Assembly: GCA_002350445.1 (NCBI GenBank)
Contig: DEEV01000123.1
Location: 3,217-14,020 of the forward strand
Direction of reading: 5' to 3'
Source of the DNA: Treponema sp. UBA2869
Lineage (GTDB): Bacteria; Spirochaetota; Spirochaetia; Treponematales; Treponemataceae
DNA: 10,804 nucleotides
Position 1 is the stretch's first letter. Each line of letters starts with the position of its first letter. Below, piece by piece: positions 1-6,474 of this stretch. The translations under genes were made by a program, and so were the position numbers. The notes beneath the pieces were generated by a model that did no database searches, was not told where the DNA came from, and saw only the letters and a list, made by a program, of their open reading frames with translations.

Positions 1-1
1 G

Positions 2-388
2 CGCCTCGTAGATTCAGACAAAGCAAAAATAATTTCAACCGGAAAAGAATTGAACACAAGCGGTGTAAATTCCTTTATTGTACGCGAAAGCTATCTTGCG
101 GCAGGCAATGCAGACATTATAAAAGAAATTCTTAATCAGTATAAAATTGCTTCAGAGCAGCTTGCCTCTCTGGACCAGAAAGCACTTTTAAAGCTTTGCT
201 TTGTGCTTAATATTAATACAGATCAAATTTCAGCTGTAACAAACAAATATGACTTTTCCGTTAATATTTCTAAAAATGATATAAATTCATTAAAAGAAAC
301 AATGAGCTTTTTAATAAGCATTAACAGCCTTAATAAAAACTTCCAGATTGAAAACAAAATTTACAGCAGCTGCCTGCCATCAAATTAA
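2..388 (+). CDS. NMT1/SsuA-like ABC-transporter substrate-binding protein, C-terminal fragment
   Basis: The frame is open from the left edge to a TAA at 386-388, giving 128 visible residues; the true start lies outside the window. A TTG at position 50 could be read as a start, but the frame continues upstream in the same style (RLVDSDKAKIISTGKEL), so it is probably internal. The fragment resembles the last third of periplasmic binding proteins for nitrate, sulfonate, taurine or thiamine-precursor ABC importers. It has a 'SFIVRESYLAAG' strand-helix, a helix 'IIKEILNQYKIASEQL' matching the family's 'vvkaFlkAyq.A', then 'YDFSVNISKNDINSLKETM', matching the usual 'isdedi..Lqe.adFl' near the C-terminus. 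Such proteins are secreted or lipid-anchored and pass solute to a permease/ATPase pair; none is visible here. The substrate cannot be told from this part. It converges on the next gene with a 24-base gap in which I see no clear terminator. Confidence 0.6.
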   Translation, partial: RLVDSDKAKIISTGKELNTSGVNSFIVRESYLAAGNADIIKEILNQYKIASEQLASLDQKALLKLCFVLNINTDQISAVTNKYDFSVNISKNDINSLKETMSFLISINSLNKNFQIENKIYSSCLPSN

Positions 389-412
389 AAGCATTTACGC
401 CGGCGCAGCACT

Positions 413-2125
413 CTAGTCTTCGAGTTTTACAATATTCGGGATTTTTGTTTTTGGCATTCGCTTAAATAAATATTTGAGCGGATGCAAATCTATTGCATTA
501 CTTATCCAGCCGCCGGTTTCTTCGGTATTCACAACATTTAAAGTAAACGGTCTGAAAAGCGGAAGCACCATTGCGCTGTCTAAAAGAATTGTTTCCGCCT
601 TTGCAAGAAGTTCAAATCTTTCCTGATCGCCAGCACCTGCAGCCTGTTCCAAAAGCGCATCAAAATCATCATTTTGCCAGCCAGAATCATTTAGCGTAGA
701 ATCACCTTCAAAAAGCACAAGGAACGCAAGCGGATCCGCAAAATCTCCAATCCATGAATAATAAAAAACGTCAGAATCAGAATGTGCAACATTAGACAAA
801 TACTGAAAAGACGGCAGAGACTTTACCTTAAAATCTACGCCAAGCTTTTCCATTGCTTCCTTTATAGCAGTTTTATGATTTTCGTTTAAAGCGCCTTCAG
901 GAATTTCAAAAACAAGCGGAATAATTTCGTCCTGCGAATAACCATATTTCTGACGCGCTGCCTGCATAAGCCGCTTTGCTTCGTTTTCGTCTGTATAATC
1001 ATAACCTTCAACCGTCGGATAACCGCTTAAAGGGTAAACAAACGTTGTGCAAGGCGCAAAAGAACCTGTCCTGATTACTTCCCAAGGAAAAGCTTCTAAA
1101 ACTGCCGCCCGGAATTCCTGATAATCCCAGGGACTGATTTTTTTTGTTCCGTAAAAATCAGGTTTTTTGCGTGAATTCTTAAAGAAAAAATATGAAGTTC
1201 CAAACTGAGCGTTAATCATTATGGCTCTTTTATTCAAAAGCTTTTCTGTATTAACTTCTGCAGAAACCCAATCCGCAAGCCCCTGATTAAATGCATGTGC
1301 ATTTTCGTCCGCTGTGGTCAAAACTGGAGAAACAGAATAATTGTTCTGTGAGTTTCCCCGCATTTCAGACTGAACAAAAGTGATTGTCTTTAATTTTGTA
1401 TTTTCGGCATCCCAATAATAAGGATTTTTTTTCAAAACATAAGTATTTTCGCTGCGGTCTTCTAGATAGTACGCACCGCTCGAAACATCAGGATTTCTGT
1501 GAATTACAGAAAATGCCGGACAACAAAGAATTCTTGCAAAATAATTAGCCGGCCTGTTCAAAACAACAGAAAGCACAGTCGGCGATTCCACGTAAATTCC
1601 AACATCATCGGCGCGGCCGTTACCTGTCCTGTATTCTTTTGCACCTTTCACAATATCAAAAAGCGAAGCAAACGGCGCATTTTCTTCTGCAAGCAAGACA
1701 AGCCACGAATATTTTACAGATTCGGCTGTAATCTGATCTCCATTACTAAAACGGGCATTTTCGCGCAAAATGATTTTCCAGCGTTTTTTATCTCGCGAAA
1801 TTTTATAGTCAACGGCAATTGCCGCCTGTGGTTCAAGATTTACAGGATTGTAAGAAAAAACGCCTTCGTAAAGTCCGCTTATAATCTGGGAATCGGAAGT
1901 GTAGCTTGTAAGATGCGGATTAAGCTCGTGATTGCGCGATGTCTCCAGAATGTAAAAATTTTCCTGAAGAGCTTCGTCCAGTTCATAAGAATTTTCATTT
2001 TCAAGAAATTCTATATCATCTGAATCATCATGATTTTCCGAATTTTCCTGCGCAAAGCACGAAAAATTTAGCGCAAAAAATGCCGCAAAAATGCAAATAA
2101 AAACATTTCTATAATTTTTAGTCAT
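413..2125 (-). CDS. OppA-like peptide-binding protein (solute-binding protein family 5)
   Basis: This 570-residue protein is probably an extracytoplasmic peptide receptor of the Opp/Dpp ABC-importer type. It starts with a basic end (MTKNYR) and a hydrophobic segment (residues 8-20) ending in NFSCFAQE. That could be cut by signal peptidase I after Ala25, or be a relaxed spirochaete lipobox at Cys23; I cannot decide. Residues 26-55 are a very acidic, Asn-rich linker. Family landmarks follow in order: 'ISGLYEGVFSYNP' (82-94), 'WKIILRENARFSNGDQITAE' (116-135), 'YVLKKNPYYWD' (229-239), 'YYSWIGDFADPLAFL' (455-469) and the C-terminal 'GWISNAIDLHPLKYLF' (539-554). The length is typical of OppA. The ATG lies inside the end of the upstream gene (8-base overlap), with only a weak GGA (2133-2135) as ribosome site, so translational coupling is likely. 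No Opp permease or ATPase gene is adjacent, so it is an orphan receptor or shares a transporter encoded elsewhere. Confidence 0.88.
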   Translation of the reverse strand: MTKNYRNVFICIFAAFFALNFSCFAQENSENHDDSDDIEFLENENSYELDEALQENFYILETSRNHELNPHLTSYTSDSQIISGLYEGVFSYNPVNLEPQAAIAVDYKISRDKKRWKIILRENARFSNGDQITAESVKYSWLVLLAEENAPFASLFDIVKGAKEYRTGNGRADDVGIYVESPTVLSVVLNRPANYFARILCCPAFSVIHRNPDVSSGAYYLEDRSENTYVLKKNPYYWDAENTKLKTITFVQSEMRGNSQNNYSVSPVLTTADENAHAFNQGLADWVSAEVNTEKLLNKRAIMINAQFGTSYFFFKNSRKKPDFYGTKKISPWDYQEFRAAVLEAFPWEVIRTGSFAPCTTFVYPLSGYPTVEGYDYTDENEAKRLMQAARQKYGYSQDEIIPLVFEIPEGALNENHKTAIKEAMEKLGVDFKVKSLPSFQYLSNVAHSDSDVFYYSWIGDFADPLAFLVLFEGDSTLNDSGWQNDDFDALLEQAAGAGDQERFELLAKAETILLDSAMVLPLFRPFTLNVVNTEETGGWISNAIDLHPLKYLFKRMPKTKIPNIVKLED

Positions 2126-3530
2126 TTTTTATTCCGAGTTTTTTCAGCTGTTCGGCTTCTTCTTTTATGGAAGTATATTCACCGCGTTTTTTGTTTGCCC
2201 CGACAATAGAATTTCTAAATGCCGCAAGCTCAATCTGCATACCCTTTACCTTAGGACGCTTTACCGCTTCAACTGCATTCTTAAAATATGAATCCAGCGA
2301 ATTGATTACTGTAAACAAAGCCTGAACTTCAGAAATCTGCTTGTTCAAAAAGCTTAAAATTGTCTCTTCTGAAGAACTTTCTATTCGTGAATATTCCGGC
2401 GACTTGCTTGCAATAAGCGTATAAATTCGTTCCTTTTTTGCAATATCACCCAAAAATTCGTTTACCTTAATTTTTTCAGTTTTTTCTACACCGGTTTTTG
2501 CATCTTTTACAGAAATCTGGCAGATTTTTTCCTTTGGCGGAATATGGAATGCCTTTTTAATTGCTTCAGAAAGCTTTGCAAAAAGTCCCTGTTTTTTTGC
2601 AAAAACAAGATCAAAATTTTCCTTAATTTTAAGCTCAAGAGCTTTTAAAGTTGGAGCCATTGCACCTAAAACAAGAACACCTGCAAGCAGAAATTCCTTT
2701 GTGTTTATTTCTTCTTTTTTTGCTTTGCGTTCTACAGTTTCTTCAATTCTAAGTTTTGCAAAAACGGCCTGCTGACGCTGGTCTTTGTCTGCGCCCTGAT
2801 CTTCTGCAATAATTTCAGAAACAAGCTCATTATAAAACGGTTTTTTTCCAAGAACTTTTGCGTAAAGCCTTTTTATTTCTGCCAGTTCGTTTTCCGACGA
2901 AGAAAATGCCTTTTGCTTGTTGAATTCCGGATGTTCGAACAAATCTTTTCGCAGCTCGCCTTTATAGAATTCACGCTGGAAATTTCCAAGCTCGCTCAAG
3001 CCTTTGTCTATGATTTTTACAGCTTCCGCTGATTTTGAAATTGAATCGCTTACCATGCTAAGCACAACTGCCGGAGAACCGGCGCGAGCCGTATTTAAGA
3101 GAGTTGCAAGCACACGTGTATTTGTTTTTGCATTATTTATAGAAAGATCGTTCCAGTTAAAAACGGCATTAAAATCCAGAAGTTTTTTAATATTCTGAAT
3201 GCTCATATTTTCTGATGAAAAACGGTAATACGTACAAATAAAATCAAGCATTATTTCATAATCAGAAAAACGTTCTCCAAAAACTGTTGGAATTTCCGTT
3301 TCGTTAAAAGGAGAACTGTCCGGAACAACAATTTCAGAAATTCGTTTATCAAGACGATATGGGTCCGGTTCAATAAGTGATTTTTTTGTAAGCAGTTCGT
3401 ACAAATTCCGCACACAAGAGTGCATAAGTCTGTACTGATTCAAAATTTCCGGCAAAATCTTTCCGTTAAACCATTCCTGTTTTGCCTGAAGAGCCTGCTG
3501 TAATTCTTTTGAAAATTCTTCTATTTCCAT
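2118..3530 (-). CDS. Unrecognised 470-residue helical protein with one hydrophobic segment
   Basis: I do not recognise this protein. It is predominantly helical and rich in Lys and Glu, with no N-terminal signal peptide. The only strongly hydrophobic stretch is 'FLLAGVLVLGAMAPTLKAL' (about residues 280-298), which could be a single membrane segment or a buried helix. It is preceded by a charged helix (residues 255-278, 'EETVERKAKKEEINTKEF') and followed by a Lys-rich part. A region around 336-358 ('ICQISVKDAKTGVEKTEKIK') looks like a beta hairpin, and the C-terminus (about 385-465) may form a coiled coil. The ATG at 3530 is supported by an in-frame TAG six bases upstream and by the absence of another Met before residue 36, although no good Shine-Dalgarno is visible. 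The TAA overlaps the start of the OppA-like gene by 8 bases, so the two are very probably one transcript. A role linked to that receptor is inference from position only. Confidence 0.85.
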   Translation of the reverse strand: MEIEEFSKELQQALQAKQEWFNGKILPEILNQYRLMHSCVRNLYELLTKKSLIEPDPYRLDKRISEIVVPDSSPFNETEIPTVFGERFSDYEIMLDFICTYYRFSSENMSIQNIKKLLDFNAVFNWNDLSINNAKTNTRVLATLLNTARAGSPAVVLSMVSDSISKSAEAVKIIDKGLSELGNFQREFYKGELRKDLFEHPEFNKQKAFSSSENELAEIKRLYAKVLGKKPFYNELVSEIIAEDQGADKDQRQQAVFAKLRIEETVERKAKKEEINTKEFLLAGVLVLGAMAPTLKALELKIKENFDLVFAKKQGLFAKLSEAIKKAFHIPPKEKICQISVKDAKTGVEKTEKIKVNEFLGDIAKKERIYTLIASKSPEYSRIESSSEETILSFLNKQISEVQALFTVINSLDSYFKNAVEAVKRPKVKGMQIELAAFRNSIVGANKKRGEYTSIKEEAEQLKKLGIKND

Positions 3531-3617
3531 AATCTAATTATCGGCATATTTTTTAAAATACTCATATAAAACACACATCAATTGATAAAAAAGCTCAATC
3601 TGTATATTCTTTTGAAT
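3531..3617. promoter_or_regulatory. Divergent intergenic region with weak candidate promoters
   Basis: This AT-rich spacer must hold the promoters of the two divergent transcripts, unless one arises further upstream. On the plus strand, TTGATA (3582-3587) and TATATT (3603-3608) are separated by 15 bases; if used, transcription would begin only a few bases before the murJ ATG. On the minus strand, GATAAT (3542-3537) lies just before the start of the 470-residue protein, but I see no matching -35 box. Neither start codon has a clear Shine-Dalgarno sequence. These assignments come from eye-matching to sigma-70 consensus boxes in an AT-rich background and are weak. Confidence 0.3.
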
Positions 3618-5246
3618 ATGGCTGAAAAAAAGAAATCTCTGTTAAAATCCGGCATTGTACTTTCGTTTATGACTTTTGCATCCCGAATTATGGGCCTTAT
3701 CCGTGAAATGACAAAGGCTTCGTTTCTGGGAACTACAATGTATGCCGACGCGTTTACAACTGCCTTTATGATTCCAAATCTTTTAAGAAGGCTTTTTGCT
3801 GAAAATGCAATTTCGGTAGCTTTTATTCCAACTTTTAAAAATTATCTGGAAAAGGAACCTTCTGAAGAAAATAAAAAATCTACACAGGAATTTCTTGCCG
3901 CAACTTTTACGCTTGTCAGCTTTTTAACTGCCTGCATTGTTGTTCTGGGAATTATTGCAACTCCCCTTATTACTCCAATTTTCTGTAAAAAACCGGTCGA
4001 CGCGAATTCTGCCGATTTTGCAATTCAGTTTTCGCAGTGGCTTTTAAAGAAAGAAGAAATCACCGTTCTTACAAGAATTATGTTCCCTTACTTGTGTGTG
4101 ATTTCAGTTGCCGCTTTTTTTCAGGGCGTGCTGAACGGCTGCCACATTTTTGCACCTTCCGGCTTTACTCCTGTACTTTTTAACGGCATTGTGATTCTCG
4201 GAACTTACGCGCTTTCACCTTTTACAGAAAATCCTGCACGAGCAATGTCTATTGGCGTTATTGCAGGCGGCTGTGTTCAGGCTTTGTTTCAGCTTCCGTT
4301 TATCCGCAAAACCGGCTGGAAAATCTGCTTTACTTCGCTTAAAAAAACTTTTTCAAACCCTGGAACAAAAAAAGTCATCGCATTGATTGTGCCAACCATT
4401 GTTGGAATGGCGGCTTACCAGATGAACGATCTTGTTTGTACGTCAATTGCAAATCACGCGGCAGAAGGTGTTGCAGCTAGTCTTCAGTACAGCCTTAGAC
4501 TTCAGGAATTGATTCTAGGAATTTTTGCTGTAACAATTGGAACTGTAATTCTGCCTGATATGTCCGGTCTTGCAAACCGCGCCGAATGGGATAAATTTAA
4601 CAACATGATCGTTCTTGCAATTAAGATAATCACAGCAATTACCATCCCTGTTACGTTCTATTCGCTTGTAAACGGCAAAGAAATTATTTCTCTTCTATAC
4701 AAAAGCAAAAGATTTACAGAAGAATCGGTTCTGCTCACTCTTGGCGAATTCCGCTGGCACATTGCAGGACTTTTCTTTATTGCTGTAAACCGCATTATTT
4801 CGCCGGCTTTTTACGCACAGGGAAACACAAAACTTCCAACCCTTGCGGGCATTATAAGCTTTGGCGCAAATATTGTGCTTGCCATTGTACTTGCATTCTT
4901 TATGAGCGGAGATGGTATAGCGCTTGCACTGAGCCTTGCGAGCGTGGTAAACACTGTCTTCCTTTTTATTTTTATGAAGAAAATGCCTTCCATCGAAATA
5001 AAACCTGTAATTGTAAAGACCGTAATTTATATCATAAAACTTGTGATTCTTTCGGTTATTGCGGCTGTTCCTTGCTGGCTTCTTCGCCCGGTTCTTTTAC
5101 GCACTTTTGAACCTTACGGAAGAATTATTTCACAAGGACTTCCGATTGTAATTTCTGCAATCATTTTTGGATTTATAGGAATTCTTGAACTTATAATCAC
5201 AAAAGATGAAATTATAATTGCCATAAAAAATAAAATCAAAAAATAG
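3618..5246 (+). CDS. murJ: Lipid II flippase MurJ (MviN family)
   Basis: MurJ moves the peptidoglycan precursor lipid II from the inner to the outer face of the cytoplasmic membrane. The 542-residue protein is strongly hydrophobic throughout, in keeping with the 14-helix MOP fold and the family's usual 500-550 residues. It opens with 'MAEKKKSLLKSG' and the hallmark 'SRIMGLIRE' (22-30), then 'YADAF' (42-46) and 'PNLLRRLFAENAISVAFIPTF' region (53-73). By offset from Escherichia coli MurJ, Arg23, Arg29, Arg57 and Asp44 correspond to the functionally important Arg18, Arg24, Arg52 and Asp39; this alignment was done by eye. A TTG at 3582 would add 12 residues (MIKKLNLYILLN), but the ATG at 3618 matches the usual family N-terminus better. 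Neither start has a convincing ribosome-binding site. The downstream peptidase gene begins 9 bases after the stop, so the two probably form an operon. Confidence 0.95.
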   Translation: MAEKKKSLLKSGIVLSFMTFASRIMGLIREMTKASFLGTTMYADAFTTAFMIPNLLRRLFAENAISVAFIPTFKNYLEKEPSEENKKSTQEFLAATFTLVSFLTACIVVLGIIATPLITPIFCKKPVDANSADFAIQFSQWLLKKEEITVLTRIMFPYLCVISVAAFFQGVLNGCHIFAPSGFTPVLFNGIVILGTYALSPFTENPARAMSIGVIAGGCVQALFQLPFIRKTGWKICFTSLKKTFSNPGTKKVIALIVPTIVGMAAYQMNDLVCTSIANHAAEGVAASLQYSLRLQELILGIFAVTIGTVILPDMSGLANRAEWDKFNNMIVLAIKIITAITIPVTFYSLVNGKEIISLLYKSKRFTEESVLLTLGEFRWHIAGLFFIAVNRIISPAFYAQGNTKLPTLAGIISFGANIVLAIVLAFFMSGDGIALALSLASVVNTVFLFIFMKKMPSIEIKPVIVKTVIYIIKLVILSVIAAVPCWLLRPVLLRTFEPYGRIISQGLPIVISAIIFGFIGILELIITKDEIIIAIKNKIKK

Positions 5247-5250
5247 GAAA
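5244..5250 (+). promoter_or_regulatory. Ribosome-binding site of the M24 peptidase gene
   Basis: TAGGAAA supplies an AGGA core (5245-5248), 7 bases before the ATG at 5256. It begins inside the murJ TAG stop codon, which fixes the peptidase start and suggests that ribosomes ending murJ help start the next gene. Confidence 0.7.
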
Positions 5251-5255
5251 CTAAA

Positions 5256-6404
5256 ATGAAAAAATATTCAGAAAACGAAATTAACGCTTTTTACACCGCA
5301 CGAAAAGAAAAACTTACCCGATATCTTAAACAAAATAATATTGGCGCATGCGTTTTTATTGACAGCGAAGAACACCGTGACCCGGCAGTAGCTTATTATG
5401 CCGCACACGCAAACGACGCAATTCTCATTGTATTCAGCGACGGGTATTCCGTACTTATTGCCTGGGATGAAAACCTTGCAAAGCAAATTGGTATTTTTGA
5501 TAAACTTGTTCCATACACCCGCTACAAAAACAAAGATATTGATGCAATCAAGGCAATTCTTAACGCATGCTCTAATCACGCACAGAATAACAAGGTTGAA
5601 CTGCCTCCATATCTTACTTATCCTCAATACCTTCGCTTTTTAGATGCTCTTAGCAATTATGATTGCCGCTGCAAGGAAGACGGCGTGCATAAATTTGTTA
5701 CTGATTCAAGGCTGATTAAAGACGAATACGAAATTGAATGTACAAAGGAAGCTGCCCGCGTTGGCGACCTTATTATTAATGAAATTGAAGCACAGATTAA
5801 AAACGAAAAAATAAAGACAGAAACTGATGTTGCACTTCTTATTGAACGAATGCTGCGCGAAAATGGATGTGAACGTACTGGCTTTGACACTCTTGCCGCG
5901 GGGCCGTCCAGGAGTTTTGCAATTCACGCATTTCCGGGCTACACGGCTCAAAACTGGCCGGACACAGGTCTTTCTATTTTGGATTTTGGCGTTGTATACA
6001 AAGGCTACACAAGCGATACAACAGTTACAATTGCAAAAGGCAAACTAACCGAAGCGCAGGAAGCTCAGCTGAATCTTGTTCAAAAAGCTTATGATGAATG
6101 TCTTAAACTTTACACTCCGGAGCACACAATTGTTGAAGCGGCAAAAAAAGCAGATTCTGTATTTGCACGCGAAAAACGCAAAATGCCGCACACGCTCGGA
6201 CACGGGATTGGTCTTGAAATTCACGAATTTCCGCGTGTAAGCACAAAAACAGACCCGGAACTTAAATTTAAGCCCGGAATGATTCTTACCTGCGAGCCCG
6301 GCCTTTACGATGTAAAAATCGGCGGCTGCCGCCTTGAAAACGATGTATTAATTACCGAAAACGGAAACGAAGTGCTTACAAATTCAAGAATAATAAGAAT
6401 TTAA
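5256..6404 (+). CDS. M24-family metallopeptidase (Xaa-Pro aminopeptidase/prolidase type)
   Basis: This 382-residue cytoplasmic enzyme probably removes residues next to proline from peptides. It has the two-part layout of PepP/PepQ-type enzymes: a creatinase-like N-terminal domain (about 1-150) and a pita-bread catalytic domain (about 155-382). All five expected metal ligands are visible: Asp243 and Asp254 in 'LDFGVVYKGYTSDTTV', His316 in 'HTLGHGIGLEIHE', Glu347 in 'TCEPGLY' and Glu361 in 'RLENDVLIT'. His224 in 'FAIHAFPG' and His323 match the substrate-binding histidines of the family, so it is probably active. There is no signal peptide. The exact specificity (aminopeptidase P, prolidase or a related dipeptidase) cannot be told from the sequence, so I give no symbol. 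It is the second gene after murJ, with a strong ribosome site overlapping the murJ stop; the pairing looks like transcriptional convenience rather than a shared pathway. Confidence 0.9.
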   Translation: MKKYSENEINAFYTARKEKLTRYLKQNNIGACVFIDSEEHRDPAVAYYAAHANDAILIVFSDGYSVLIAWDENLAKQIGIFDKLVPYTRYKNKDIDAIKAILNACSNHAQNNKVELPPYLTYPQYLRFLDALSNYDCRCKEDGVHKFVTDSRLIKDEYEIECTKEAARVGDLIINEIEAQIKNEKIKTETDVALLIERMLRENGCERTGFDTLAAGPSRSFAIHAFPGYTAQNWPDTGLSILDFGVVYKGYTSDTTVTIAKGKLTEAQEAQLNLVQKAYDECLKLYTPEHTIVEAAKKADSVFAREKRKMPHTLGHGIGLEIHEFPRVSTKTDPELKFKPGMILTCEPGLYDVKIGGCRLENDVLITENGNEVLTNSRIIRI

Positions 6405-6474
6405 TACAGGACAAACACATTAAATGCAGCTGCCCTGTAAAAAAGGTCGGAGCCGTGCGGAATTGAAAACACGC
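6405..6474. other. Convergent intergenic region with inverted repeats, possible terminator
   Basis: This spacer separates two convergent genes. TACAGG (6405-6410) and CCTGTA (6434-6439) form a 6-base inverted repeat around a loop containing the palindrome GCAGCTGC (6426-6433). On the plus strand it is followed by A residues rather than T, so it is not a standard terminator for the peptidase gene. On the minus strand a bulged stem (6475-6470 pairing with 6457-6451) is followed six bases later by a run of six T (6444-6439). That could act as a weak factor-independent terminator for the TPR gene, but the gap between stem and T-run is longer than normal. Confidence 0.3.

Noticed and set aside
50..388. 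A complete small gene of 112 codons starting at TTG 50
   Set aside because: The frame is open to the window edge and the sequence matches the C-terminal part of a larger binding protein, so it is a truncated gene and not a small complete one.
398..405. CGCCGGCG palindrome between the two convergent genes at the left
   Set aside because: It is too short to form a hairpin with a loop and has no T-run on either side; no terminator function can be supported.
1499..2023. Open frame of 174 codons on the plus strand opposite the OppA-like gene
   Set aside because: The product is Lys/Arg/Asn/Cys-rich and unlike any family I know, while the opposite strand carries a full, recognisable binding protein.
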